NCBI GenBank assembly: GCA_036250195.1
Contig: JAVHZZ010000011.1
Span: 60,330,919 to 60,394,918 of the forward strand
Direction of reading: 5' to 3'
Source: Mixophyes australis
Taxonomy: Eukaryota > Chordata > Amphibia > Anura > Limnodynastidae
DNA length: 64,000 nt
Within the stretch, counting starts at the first letter, position 1; every line of letters starts with the position of its first letter. Made by a program: the position numbers and the translations under genes. The notes under the pieces are model-generated. The model was not told where the DNA came from and did no database searches. It saw only the letters and a program-made list of their open reading frames with translations. Shown here piece after piece: positions 21,358 to 32,585 of this stretch.

Positions 21358-22016
21358 TGTCAGGCACCGTCCGCACGGCCGCCTGACTGCCTGACCGCGC
21401 GTCTGGTTGCTATGCAACCAGACGCATCACTTCCGGATCCCCCCTGCCATCCATCTCCTAGCAGTATGACGCGCCCCGTTGCTAGGCAACGGGACGCTAT
21501 GTGATTCCCGGCGGCAGGCATGACAGCGCTGCAGCGCTGATGCTGATTGGATCCCCACACTATTTTAACCTCTTCCTGTCCTCTAATCAGTGCCAGAGTA
21601 TCAGGTCTTCCTGTCTCCAGCGTTTGTGTGTACCAGTTGCTATATTGTTCCTGACATTCCTCGTGCTGCTTGTGACCCTTTTGACCCGGACCGTTTGACC
21701 ACCCCTATCTGGATTCTGCCTTTGTACTGCGCTCCCTGAAGGTTACCGACTCGGCTTGCCTCACCATTCTTCTGGATTTCCCTTTGTACCTCCTCTACCT
21801 GAACGTTGCTGAACCGGCCTGTCTGACACCCCCTTGTATCTCGCTGTGGACTCTAGGAAGGACCGCGACCTGCGTGTCCCTGCAGCGGAGTCCATACTTC
21901 CTTGCGGGGGTTCCTGGTGAATACCAGGGGCACGTTAGACTCCGCGCCTTCCTCTGAGTTGCGCCAACAACAGCAGGTACCTTCTACCAGTCATACACCC
22001 ACTATCAGTCGTGACA
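21358..22016 (+). repeat. Element A 5' LTR
   Basis: Begins TGTCAGGC and ends CAGTCGTGACA, 659 bp. It has a TATTTTAA/TATTTAAA-type TATA region near 21562 and two strong palindromes (21399-21425 and 21475-21493). Differences from the 3' LTR that I found are A/G at the sixth base of GGCACC/GGCGCC and one base in the TATA-like region. Confidence 0.93.
21399..21493. promoter_or_regulatory. Two X-box-like palindromes in A LTR
   Basis: GCGTCTGGTTGC-TAT-GCAACCAGACGC (21399-21425) is a perfect 12-bp inverted repeat; CCCGTTGC-TAG-GCAACGGG (21475-21493) is a perfect 8-bp one. Both centre on GTTGCTANGCAAC-like cores resembling the RFX X-box (GTTGCC, 0-3 bp, GGCAAC half sites). Copies are at 26274-26300 and 26350-26368 in the 3' LTR. 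The role is inferred only. Confidence 0.55.
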
Positions 22017-22029
22017 GTATACTCTGGCC

Positions 22030-22953
22030 ATGACAACGGAGGGGTCTGGTGAACCGTCTGCTCGTGACCTACTCCTGCATTTGGCTCAACGAGTGGAGCA
22101 ACAAGAAGCAGCCCAAGCGCATCTTCTACAATGTGTCCAAGGGATTGCTACCCGCTTCGATACATTTCAGAATGCTGCACCCGCTACACCAGCCATAACC
22201 TCTGCGGCATCCACAGCATCCAGTGTGGTTACGGTCTCTACAGCGGCCTCCGGTGTACGCATCCCGACACCTGAAAAGTTTGACGGTGATCCCAAGAAGT
22301 GCAGGGGCTTTCTGAACCAATGTGCCATCCAATTTGAGTGTAACCCAGGGGCCTTTTCTTCAGAACGCACCAAAGTAGCTTTTCTCATCTCCCTCCTCAG
22401 TGGTCAAGCCCTTGCCTGGGCCTCACCTTTATGGGAACAAGGGGGTCCACTTCTTAATAACTCCAACTCTTTCATTGAAGCTTTCAGGAAAGTCTTCGAT
22501 GATCCCGGAAGAGTTGCTTCTGCAGCTACCAGCTTGTTAAACCTCCGCCAAGGTGACCTGTCCGTGGGGCAATACGCAGTTCAATTTCGAACCCTAGCTT
22601 CCGAGTTAAAATGGAATAATGAAGCACTGGTGGCAACCTTTTGGCAAGGTCTGGTGGACCGGATTAAGGATGAGTTAATTTCCAGAGAACTCATCTCCAT
22701 GTGCATCAAGGTGGATTTGCGCTATCAAGAGCGCACGCAGGAACGCTCTCCTGGCAAACGGTTCATACCACGGCTAGCACCCCAGTTCCAAAATCCCATC
22801 CTGCCAGTGGACGAACCAATGCAAGTAGGACGCTCTAAATTATCCCTTGAAGAGAGGGAGAGACGCTTCAAACAACGCCTGTGTCTGTATTGTGGAGATC
22901 CGGGACACCTGCTAAGAGTTTGTCCCAAGAAACCGGGAAACTCTTCCTCCTAA
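22030..22953 (+). CDS. gag: Element A Gag
   Basis: 307 residues, ATG 13 bp after the 5' LTR. The N-terminus is a coiled-coil-like Gln-rich helix (LLLHLAQRVEQQEAAQ); the retrotransposon capsid domain covers about residues 75-240 (TPEKFDGDPKKCRGFLNQC, SLLSGQALAWASPLWE). A single CCHC knuckle ends it (CLYCGDPGHLLRVC, about 286-299). It forms the virus-like particle and binds element RNA. The frame is intact. Its last codons carry the slippery site for pol. Confidence 0.92.
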   Translation: MTTEGSGEPSARDLLLHLAQRVEQQEAAQAHLLQCVQGIATRFDTFQNAAPATPAITSAASTASSVVTVSTAASGVRIPTPEKFDGDPKKCRGFLNQCAIQFECNPGAFSSERTKVAFLISLLSGQALAWASPLWEQGGPLLNNSNSFIEAFRKVFDDPGRVASAATSLLNLRQGDLSVGQYAVQFRTLASELKWNNEALVATFWQGLVDRIKDELISRELISMCIKVDLRYQERTQERSPGKRFIPRLAPQFQNPILPVDEPMQVGRSKLSLEERERRFKQRLCLYCGDPGHLLRVCPKKPGNSSS

Positions 22954-22980
22954 ACGGTGGCGGGGAGGCCGTTTTAGGAG
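22935..22980 (+). promoter_or_regulatory. -1 ribosomal frameshift signal, element A gag-pol
   Basis: The slippery heptamer G GGA AAC (22935-22941) is in the gag reading frame. After a 5-nt spacer comes a stem: CTCCTAAACGG (22947-22957) pairs with CCGTTTTAGGAG (22969-22980) with one bulged base around an 11-nt loop. The gag stop TAA (22951-22953) lies inside the stem. A -1 slip at AAC leads directly into the open pol frame (KLFLLNGGG). All three elements of a canonical -1 signal are present. Confidence 0.85.
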
Positions 22981-25900
22981 AATCCACAGTTGCTCCCTAT
23001 TCTAAAGAAAATTCCACAGAATTTCAGATGGCTGTCATCCTGAGCACCCCCAAGGGTACCTTTTCCACCACGGCCTTTGTGGACTCCGGCTCCTCCGGGA
23101 ACTTCATTTCGGCGGATCTAGCTTCGCAGCTCCAAATACCTCTAAACCCATTGCCCCAACCGTTATCTCTGACGGCAGTCGACGGAAGTCGTGTCACTCA
23201 CGGCTCCATCTCCTCCGTGACTTCTCCTGTTCGGTTGAGGGTAGGAGTACTTCATAGCGAAATGATCCAACTTTTGGTGTTGCCGAGGTCCATTAATCCC
23301 CTCATCTTGGGGCTACCGTGGCTGAGAAAACATTCTCCTCAGATGGATTGGGACCACGCTCAAGTTATGTCGTGGGGTGTAGGATGTCGCTTTGAATGTC
23401 TGTCTAGAGTCTTGCCTCCAAAATGTCAAGTAATGGCTCATTCCGAGCTAACCCACCTTCCTGAGGCCTATATGGAATTCCAAGATGTATTCAGTAAAGT
23501 GGAAGCGGAGATCTTGCCTCCTCATCGTCCCTGGGATTGCGCTATTGTTTTATCTCCTGACCAACCCATCCCCAAAGGGAGGACCTACCCTTTATCTCGT
23601 CCAGAGACGTCAGCCATGTCTCAATATATTTCAGAAAACCTGAAACGGGGATTTATCCGCAAATCTACTTCCCCAGCGGGTGCAGGGTTTTTTTTTGTTA
23701 AGAAGAAGGATGGGTCTCTTCGGCCTTGTATTGATTATCGTCCTCTCAACCGCATCACTGTCAAAAATCGATATCCACTACATCTCATCTCCGACCTCTT
23801 TGACAAACTCAGTGGATCTCAAATCTTTTCCAAACTAGATCTCCGTGGGGCCTATAATTTGATTCGCATCAAAGAAGGAGACGAATGGAAAACGGCCTTT
23901 AACACCAGAGATGGACATTTCGAGTACCTGGTGATGCCCTTCGGCCTCTGCAACGCCCCAGCCATCTTCCAAACCTTTGTTAACGATATCTTTCATGACC
24001 TGTTATACACTTCTGTGGTAGTGTATTTAGACGATATATTAATATTTTCTAAAGATCTGAAGACTCATCGGGAACAAGTAAAGGAGGTCTTACGTAGACT
24101 TCGGAAACATCACCTCTACTGCAAGCTGGAAAAATGTGTGTTTGAGATTAGCCAGGTACCTTTTCTTGGTTTCATCGTGTCGGGTCAAGGTCTTTGTATG
24201 GATCCCACCAAGGTGTCAGCTATTCTGGACTGGCCTCAGCCACAAGGCCTTAAAGCTATTCAAAGGTTCATCGGCTTTGCAAACTATTATCGCCAATTTA
24301 TTCAAGGATTCTCCATCATTATAGCCCCCATTACAGCTTTAACCAGGAAGACTGCCAACCCCAGGGTTTGGTCTTCGGAGGCCATGTCTGCCTTCATAAC
24401 GTTAAAGAAAGCATTTTCTTCAGCCCCAGTTCTGTCTCAGCCAGATCAAGAACGACCTTTCTTCTTAGAGGTAGATGCATCCTCAGTAGGCATTGGGGCG
24501 GTGCTTTTTCAAGAGTCTCCGGCTGGCTCACACAACCCGTGTGGGTTTTTCTCCAGATGATTTCTTCCAAGTGAATGTAATTATGGAATAGGGGACAAGG
24601 AATTACTGGCCATCAAGGCGGCTCTGGAGGAGTGGCGACATCTGTTGGAGGGGGCTATATTTCCTGTTACTGTGTTTACCGACCATCGGAACCTAGTGTT
24701 CATTCAAGAGGCTCGTTGCCTTAATCCTCGGCAAGCCCGCTGGGCATCCTTCTTTGCTCGATTTAACATGAAGCTCACATTCTGCCCGGGAGCCAAGAAT
24801 GGACGTGCCGATGCATTATCTCGCTCATTTGACGATTCCGATCGTTTAAGACCGTTGGTTCCTCAGCATATTATTGATCCTTCTAATATCGTAGCCCTTA
24901 CTAGGACCAAAACGTCCTCTCCTCCTCCAGGCCGGTCATTCGTGGAACCCCATCTCCGGTTCAAGACCCTGCAGTGGGCTCATTCATCCCGCATTGCCGG
25001 CCATGCTGGAATAAAGAAGACAACATCGCTGCTTTGCCGACGCTTCTGGTGGCCTAATGTACGTGCCGATGTTGAGAGATTTATTGCTTCCTGCACTACT
25101 TGTGCTCAACACAAAACTTGTAGAAGAGTTCCGGCAGGCCTTCTTCGTCCACTCCCTATCCCTGATGCTCCTTGGGAAAGTGTGGCCATGGATTTTATCA
25201 CAGACCTACCCCTCAGTGCAGGGTTTACCACTATCTGGGTGGTTATTGATCGATTTTCAAAGATGGCACATTTTATTCCTCTAACTGGACTGCCCACGGC
25301 CAGTCGTCTGGCAGATATCTTTATCAAGGAGATATTCAGACTACATGGTTGCCCGAAGGAGATCATTTCGGACCGCGGAGTCCAATTCACATCCCAGTTT
25401 TGGAGAACCTTTTGTAAGAGATTAAACATAGAATTGAAATTCTCTTCGGGATACCATCCGCAAACCAACGGACAGACGGAGCGAATCAATCAGGATCTCG
25501 AGACATTCCTCCGCTGTTTTACCTCCGACAACCAGAATAAATGGTCTCAATTCCTTCCTTGGGCGGAGTTCTCCCATAATCAACACATTCATGAGTCTAC
25601 CGGATTCTCTCCTTTCTTTATTGTATACGGAAGTCATCCTGTGTTTCCGGATCCTTTTCCAGTGTCCTCTTCACCGGTTCCAGCCGTAGATACTCTTTAT
25701 CGGGAATTTTCTCTCATTTGGGCTAAGACTAAGACGGCTTTACTCAAGGCTACTCAGCATCACAAAATCTTTGCAGATCGTCATCGGAGGGCCACTCCTC
25801 TCTTAAAGGTGGGAGACAAGTATGGCTATCCACCCGGGACCTAAGACTAAAGGTTCCTTCTATGAAGATGGCTCCTCGATTTATTGGCCCGTACACCATC

Positions 25901-26269
25901 ATGCAAGTCATTAATCCTGTATGCTTTAAATTGAAACTTCCTCCTTCTCTGAGATGTCATAATACTTTTCATGTCTCATTACTACGACCACTGGTACTCA
26001 ATAAATTCTATTGACCTCCCGGTCGTCCCCCACCAATACAAACCTCTTCTGGAACTGAATTCGAAGTCAGTCGGATCTTGGCCTCTCGCATTCTTCGTGG
26101 CAAACAGCAATTTCTTGTCCATTGGAAAGGATTTGGCCCAGAGGAGAGATCATGGGTGGACAAGCAGGACCTTCACGCTCCTAGAATTCTCAAAAAGTTC
26201 CTTCAAACAGGAGGAGGAAGAGGAGGGTATACTGTCAGGCGCCGTCCGCACGGCCGCCTGACTGCCTGA
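22942..26269 (+). pseudogene. pol: Element A Pol (PR-RT-RH-IN-chromodomain), nearly intact
   Basis: Read in the -1 frame after gag. Protease FVDSGSSGNFI (about 23080); RT with [24 protein letters not shown] and YLDDILIF (24024-24035 for YLDD); RNase H with EVDASSVGIGAVL and TDHRNL; integrase zinc region H..H..CTTCAQHK, catalytic MDFITDLP, SDRGVQF and QTNGQTERI; chromodomain VSRILASRILRGKQQFLVHWKGFGPEERSW. Three lesions: TGA at 24558-24560 in RNase H (a CGA-to-TGA type change), a one-base loss near 25819 before VWLSTRDL, and TGA at 26012-26014. Catalytic residues are all present, so it died recently or carries assembly errors. Confidence 0.9.
26206..26232 (+). promoter_or_regulatory. Element A polypurine tract
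   Basis: GGAGGAGGAAGAGGAGGG followed by TATAC sits immediately before the 3' LTR, where plus-strand DNA synthesis is primed. Confidence 0.8.
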
Positions 26270-26891
26270 CCGCGCGTCTGGTTGCTATGCAACCAGACGC
26301 ATCACTTCCGGATCCCCCCTGCCATCCATCTCCTAGCAGTATGACGCGCCCCGTTGCTAGGCAACGGGACGCTATGTGATTCCCGGCGGCAGGCATGACA
26401 GCGCTGCAGCGCTGATGCTGATTGGATCCCCACACTATTTAAACCTCTTCCTGTCCTCTAATCAGTGCCAGAGTATCAGGTCTTCCTGTCTCCAGCGTTT
26501 GTGTGTACCAGTTGCTATATTGTTCCTGACATTCCTCGTGCTGCTTGTGACCCTTTTGACCCGGACCGTTTGACCACCCCTATCTGGATTCTGCCTTTGT
26601 ACTGCGCTCCCTGAAGGTTACCGACTCGGCTTGCCTCACCATTCTTCTGGATTTCCCTTTGTACCTCCTCTACCTGAACGTTGCTGAACCGGCCTGTCTG
26701 ACACCCCCTTGTATCTCGCTGTGGACTCTAGGAAGGACCGCGACCTGCGTGTCCCTGCAGCGGAGTCCATACTTCCTTGCGGGGGTTCCTGGTGAATACC
26801 AGGGGCACGTTAGACTCCGCGCCTTCCTCTGAGTTGCGCCAACAACAGCAGGTACCTTCTACCAGTCATACACCCACTATCAGTCGTGACA
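26233..26891 (+). repeat. Element A 3' LTR
   Basis: 659 bp, TGTCAGGC to GTGACA, nearly identical to the 5' LTR; followed by the duplicated target GGTTG. Confidence 0.93.
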
Positions 26892-26894
26892 GGT

Positions 26895-27637
26895 TGTTAG
26901 GAACTCCTCCAGCCGGCACAACACAACCCGGAGTCTACTCTGCCAGTCAGGTGTTTACTGGAGCCCCTGATGGTTTGGACAGGCTGGGCTGCAGACTGAC
27001 AGAGGGTCGTGAAGTGTGTACCGGCTGGGGAGAACCCAGGCAAGCGGAGTGGAGTCCAAGCAGAGGTCAAGGGCCAGCAGCAGATAGTAGATCCGATTAA
27101 CAAGCCGAGGTCAGGGGTCACGAGCAGGCAGGGTGGTCGTTATTCAAGCCAGAGGTCAAGGTCACGAGAAACACAGGCAGGGTCCAAATCCAGGCAAGGG
27201 GTCATACACGGGTAGTCAATAGAATTTCCAAGAGACAGGAACAAGGCACAGAGCAGGTCAGCAGACTGGCAAACAGAAGCTATAACCGGCAATGAGTCAG
27301 CAGACCTCATTGCCTAAAATACAGCCAACAGCCAATCAGAACCTACCCCTAGACAGAGCACACTTGCAGCCTAATTGCTAGATATTAAAACCACCAATCA
27401 GGGCTTAGCCCTGGAGTCACACTTGCAGACTAATGCCTGTTAATTCAGCCACAGGCTGAATCTAATTACCTGCCCCCATGCGCGTGCGCGCCCGGCTGCC
27501 GGGACTGAAGAGGCGTCCGGCCGTTGCCTTGGCAACGGTCGGGGGTTGAGGGGAAATTACGTCCCGGTCGTCATGGTGACGGCCGGGACTCTGGAGAGGG
27601 CAGGAGGCGGTACTCATAGCCGCCGTGGCTCGTGACA
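26895..27637 (-). repeat. Element B 3' LTR
   Basis: 743 bp. It contains the palindrome GTTGCCTTGGCAAC (27523-27536), again X-box-like. The polypurine tract on the minus strand (CAAGGGGGGGTAC) lies at 27638-27652. Confidence 0.88.
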
Positions 27638-30600
27638 GTACCCCCCCTTGAGGAGGGGTTAAGGAACCCCGCCCGAACCCCAGATTTCCTAGGAAATTTT
27701 CTGAAAAATTCCTTCAACTGTCTTGAAGCGTATAGTCGTCTTCGCGGGACCCAGGACCGCTCTTCTAGTCCACGATTCCTCCACTGTACTAGGAAGTGCA
27801 CCTGCCTCTGCACTCTTTTAGAATCGAGAATCTTCTGGACCACAAATTTTTGTGGTATGTTCTTGTTCCTCACAGAAAGACCTGTAGGCTGGGATTGATT
27901 CGGGTATAATACTGGTTTAAATAACGAACAATGAAACGTGTTAGGGATCTTTAGTGAACCAGGAATCTTCAATCTGAAAGCTACCGGATTAATCTGCTTG
28001 GTATTCATAAACGGACCAATAAATTTAGGCCCCAGTTTCTTACAAGGCTGTCTGAGCCTAATATTTTGAGTTGAAAGCCACACTTTCTGGCCCACTTTAA
28101 ATGAGCAGGTGGTACGGTAGCGATCCGAATTTTTTTTAGCAGACAATGAGGACTTTTTCAAGGAGGATTGAACTTTCCTCCAAATTACTTTCAGATCAGC
28201 AGCTGTGGAACGAATCTCCGGGATACCAGCAGATTTGAGAGAATATAGAGAATTAGACCTGGGATGGAAACCGAAGTTACAGTAGAACGGGGAAGTTTGA
28301 GTAGATGAGTGAGGTGAGTTATTGTAGGCAAACTCTGCCCAGGGCAGCAAAGAGGACCAGTTATCATGGAACTCTGAAGTATAAAATCGGAGGAACTGTT
28401 CAAGTGACTGGTTAACCCTTTCAGTTTGCCCGTTAAACTGAGGGTGGTATGCAGATGACAGACTGATCCTGATTCCGAGAAGGGTGCAGAAGGATTTCCA
28501 GAATTGTGCTATGAATTGGGAACCACGATTAGAAACAATATCAGAAGGAAGTCCATGGAGACGGAAAATATGTTGTATGAAGAGAATGGCCAGATCTCGA
28601 GCGGTAGGAAGCCTGATTAGTGGAATGAAATGTGCCATCTTGCTGAAGCGGTCTACCACAACCCAAATAGTATTGTGTCCTGCAGAAAGTGGCAAATCAA
28701 CAATAAAGTCCATGGACAAATGTGTCCAAGGTTTTGCAGGAATGGCCAATGGAACCAACTGACCTACAGGGCGAGTCCTGGGAACTTTGTTCCTGGCACA
28801 AACTTCACAAGACAGGACGTGACTCTTGACGTCAGCGGACAAAGACGGCCACCACACAGTACGGGAAAGGATTTCCACTGTTTTGAAGACTCCAGGATGT
28901 CTAGCGGTCTGATTAATGTGTGCTTCAGCAAGGACTGCCTTTCTTAGATGAACTGGGACAAACAAGCATCCTACCGGAGTATAATCAGGAGCTAATCTCT
29001 GAAACCTTTGTAAGGTGCAGCTCAGGTCTTGGGTTAACCCGGCATGGATCATAGACACAGGAACAATAGGCTCTGGACTAGCAACTGGAGCATGGTGTGC
29101 CAGGAAACTTCTGGACAGGGCGTCTGCCCGGACATTTTTAGAACCTGGACGGTAGGTGATTATAAAGTTAAAACGGGTGAAGAACAGCGACCAACGAGCC
29201 TGTCAAGGGTTCAATCATTTGGCCGACTGTATATACTGTAGATTCTTATGATCCGTAATAACGGATATCTGGTGTGCAGCGCCTTCCAACCAATGTCGCC
29301 ATTCCTCAAAGGCCCATTTAATTGCTAACAGTTCTCGATTTCCAACATCATAGTTGGTTTCCGCTGAAGAGAACTGACGGGAAAAATAGGCACATGTATG
29401 TAAGCGGTGAGTATGGGGATCTTTTTGTGACAAGATGGCCCCGGCACCGACGTCAGAGGCATCAACTTCAAGAATAAATGGTACCTTAGGATCCGGGTGT
29501 CTAAGGACCTGAGCAGACACGAAGGCTTTCTTTAGGGTTTCAAATGCAGTTATTGCTTGTGGAGACCAATTAGCTGGATCGCTTCCCTTGCGAGTCAAGG
29601 TGACGATAGGAGCCACGATATCAGCAAAGCCGCCAATAAATCTCCTGTAATAATTGGCGAATCCCAGGAATCGCTGGACCACCTTGAGATTATTCGGTTG
29701 TACCCAGTCCAGGATTGCTTGGACCTTGGTTGGGTCCATGGAAAAACCTTCCGAGGAGATTATATAACCCAGAAAGGATACCTTCTGGACCTCGAACTCG
29801 CACTTTTCGAGTTTAGCATAGAGATGATGTTCCCGTAATTTTTGTAGGACTTGTCTGACATGATCCTGGTGTACTGACATTGACTCTGAATATATGAGGA
29901 TGTCGTCCAAGTAAACATTAACAAAGTGTCCCAGAAACTCACTTAACACCTCATTAATCAAATCCTGGAATACTGCAAGGGCATTACTAAGGCCAAATGG
30001 CATGACCAGATACTCTTAGTGGCCCGAAAGCGTGTTGAAGGCTGTCTTCCACTCATCACCTGCTCTTATACGTATGAGGTTATATGCACCACGGAGATCA
30101 ATTTTTGTGAAGATAGTTGCCCCTCTTAGTTGGTCAAAAAGTACGGAGATGAGAGGAAAGGGATAGGTGTTCTTAACTGTGATGAGGTTCAGCCCTCGGT
30201 AGTCGATACAGGGCCTGAGTCCACCATCTTTCTTGGATACAAAGAAGCACCCTGCTCCTACTGGAGACTTGGATGTCCTGATGAAGCCTTTCTCCAAGTT
30301 TTCGTCAATATACTCCTGCATGGATTTGGTCTCCGGACCGGAGAGAGAGTACAAGCGTCCCTTGGGTAATTTAGAACCCGGAATTAGCTCGATGGCACAG
30401 TTGAATTCCCGGTGTGGTGGTAGAGTATCAGCAGCCTTTTTGGAGAAGACATCCCAGAACTCATGTTACTGTGAGGGAAGCTGCTCCGGAATAGACTGAA
30501 CCGCAGAGGTAGTGTCAAGCAAGACTTTGTACAACAAGAGCTCCAATGGACAATTTCTCCTTTTATCCAATCCATGACAGGGTCATGACGGGATAGCCAA

Positions 30601-30949
30601 GGGTGGCCCAGAATCAAGGGAACTGACGGACATTCGATAAGGAATAAGACTATGGACTCCGAGTGGAGAGCTCCAATGTTCAATTGTAGTAACGGGGTCT
30701 CCCAGGTAATCTTGCCGCCTGGCAATGGACTACCATGTAAGCCACATACCGTAATGGCAGATTTGAGTTTAATCAGCGGAATTCCAGCAGAGCGGGCAAA
30801 CCCGATGTCGAGGACGTTACCTGCAGCTCCACTGTCAATGAAGGCCGACAGGTTCACCGAACCGGCACTAGACATATGTTGTGCAGGGTTTTAACACAGC
30901 ATTTTTTGAGGAAACAATTTGCAGACCTAGGTGACCTTCCCCTCGTTCC
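27571..30949 (-). pseudogene. pol: Element B Pol (PR-RT-RH-IN-chromodomain), decayed
   Basis: Minus strand. Protease FIDSGAAGNVL in the frame -1 to gag (30875-30384); a further frame change near 30525. RT with [13 protein letters not shown] and YLDDILIYS; RNase H with EVDASDVGAGAIL and TDHKNL; integrase MDFIVDLP, VSNRGSQF and FNGQTERV; chromodomain VVQKILDSKRVQRQVHFLVQW. Stops: TAA near 30465, TAA at 30016-30018, TGA at 29215-29217 and 29203-29205, the last two both at Arg positions of RLNPRQAR (CGA to TGA). The second integrase Asp reads Asn (VSN instead of VSD), so this integrase lacks a catalytic residue. The segment to 27571 runs into the LTR. Confidence 0.88.
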
Positions 30950-31801
30950 CTAGGCATGCTCTTTTCCTGACTTATAAGGGCAGGAACGGGAGAAGTGGCC
31001 CTTAGTGCCGCAGTAGAGACATAGGCCTTGTGATCGCCTCCTGTCTCTTTCCTCAGGGGAGAGACGATACGCTCCAAGTTGCATAGGCTCCTCGTCATCC
31101 GTGACAGCAGGAATCAAGGCAGATGAAAGAGAAGATGCCTCCTTCTCAGAATTGCGTTCCTTAATTCTTCTGTCAATTTTAATGGCGAGGTGCATCAGAT
31201 CCTCCAATGAGGGATTCGGGTATTGCACCAAAGAGTCTTTAATCTGTTTCGACAGACCTAGACGAAACTGACTTCGTAAGGCAGGATCATTCCATCCACT
31301 GTCGGGTGACCATCTACGAAATTCAGCGCAGTATTCCTCTGCCGACCGCCGGCCTTGTTTCAAGGCCTGTAGATGAGCTTCAGCGGAGGCCATTCTATCC
31401 GGGTCATCATATAATAGACCCAATGCCTCGAAGAAAGCGTCCACTGACTGCATGGCAGGACTGGTCTGTGGCAAGGAAAAGGCCCAGGACTGGGGGTCAC
31501 CCTGTAGGAAAGAAATCATAATCCCGACTCTTTGCTGCTCTGAACCGGAAGAGCGGGGTCTCAGCCGAAAATAGAGCTTGCAGCTTTCCCTGAAATTCCG
31601 GAACAGGGATCTATTTCCGGAGAACCGATCCGGCAAATTCATTTTAGGTTCACAGGTGGGTTCTGAAGTGGATTATGAGGGTTTTGCAAGTTCTTCCTGA
31701 ACGGACAAACGCTCAGCCAATCCCTGGATCATTTGGTACAAGGACTCAACATGGCCTGCTAGGGCTTGTGCCGGAGACGGTGTGGATCCGCTTGCATCCA
31801 T
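30950..31801 (-). pseudogene. gag: Element B Gag, one in-frame stop
   Basis: The start at 31801 (MDASGSTPSPAQALAGHVES) leads in the same frame, through a TAA near 31673, into MNLPDRFSGNRSLFRNF and the capsid domain. It ends with the zinc knuckle CLYCGTKGHFSRSC at 30950. The region near the gag end (TCA GGA AAA) is a weak slippery site compared with element A. Confidence 0.85.
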
Positions 31802-31834
31802 TCCAACCTCGTCGCGGTGTTTGGCCGGTTATAA

Positions 31835-32585
31835 TGTTAGGAACTCCTCCAGCCGGCACAACACAACCCGTAGTCTACTCTGCCAGTCAGGTGTTCACTG
31901 GAGCCCCTGATGGTGGGGACAGGCTGGGCTGCAGACTGACAGAGGGTCGTGAAGTGTGTACCGGCTGGGTAGAACCGAGGCAAGCGGAGTGGAGTCCAAG
32001 CAGAGGTCAAGGGCCGGCAGCAGATAGTAGATCCAATAAACAAGCCGAGGTCAGGGATCACGAGCAGGCAGGGTGGTCGGTATTCAAGCCAGAGGTCAAG
32101 GTCACGAGAAACACAGGCAGGGTCCAAATCCAGGCAAGGGGTCATACACGGGTAGTCAATAGAATTTCCAAGAGACAGAAACAAGGCACAGAGCAGGTCA
32201 GCAGACTGGCAAACAGAAGCTATAACCGGCAATGAGTCAGCAGACCTCATTGCCTAAAATACAGCCAACAGCCAATCAGAACCTACCCCTAGACAGAGCA
32301 CACTTGCAGCCTAATTGCTAGATATTAAAACCACAAATCAGGGTTTAGCCCTGGAGTCACACTTGCAGGCTAATGCCTGTTAATTCAGCCACAGGCTGAA
32401 TCTAATTACCTGCCCCCATGCGCGTGCGCGGCCGGCTGCCAGGACGCGGCGCTGAAGAGGCGTCCGGCCGTTGCCTTGGCAACGGTCGGGGGTTGAGGGG
32501 AAATGACGTCACGGTGACGGCCGGGACTCTGGAGCGAGCAGGAAGCGAGCCGCGGCGGCTGTGAGTACCACCGCGGCTCGTGACA
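31835..32585 (-). repeat. Element B 5' LTR
   Basis: 751 bp; on the minus strand it starts TGTCACGAGCC and ends GGAGTTCCTAACA. The palindrome GTTGCCTTGGCAAC is at 32470-32483. Confidence 0.88.

Larger units (their letters stand above)
21358..26891 (+). mobile_element. Ty3 chromovirus element A
   Basis: A full-length LTR retrotransposon: two 659-bp LTRs differing at only about two positions, a perfect 5-bp duplication GGTTG (21353-21357 and 26892-26896), gag, pol in the -1 frame, a polypurine tract and a C-terminal chromodomain. It inserted exactly at the left edge of element B: the target GGTTG consists of GGT of the flank and TG of B's first LTR bases. It is a very young copy, yet pol has two stops and one frameshift. 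Confidence 0.93.
26895..32585 (-). mobile_element. Ty3 chromovirus element B
   Basis: LTRs at 26895-27637 and 31835-32585 (743 and 751 bp; TGTTAGGAACTCC at the left, CGTGACA at the right edge) enclose gag and pol on the minus strand. The LTRs differ at several sites and small indels, so B is older than A. I find no clean target duplication: the flanks are GTGGT (now split by A) and TTGGA. B interrupts the old ERV between RNase H (32586 on) and integrase (21357 down). Confidence 0.88.

Noticed and set aside
21358..26891. Standard initiator-tRNA primer site in element A
   Set aside because: The 13 bp between LTR and gag (GTATACTCTGGCC) do not match a common PBS that I know; self-priming as in Tf1/sushi elements is possible but unproven.
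26777..27298. ORFs of about 100 codons repeated at 26.8-27.2 and 31.7-32.2 kb
   Set aside because: They are element A/B LTR sequence, not genes.
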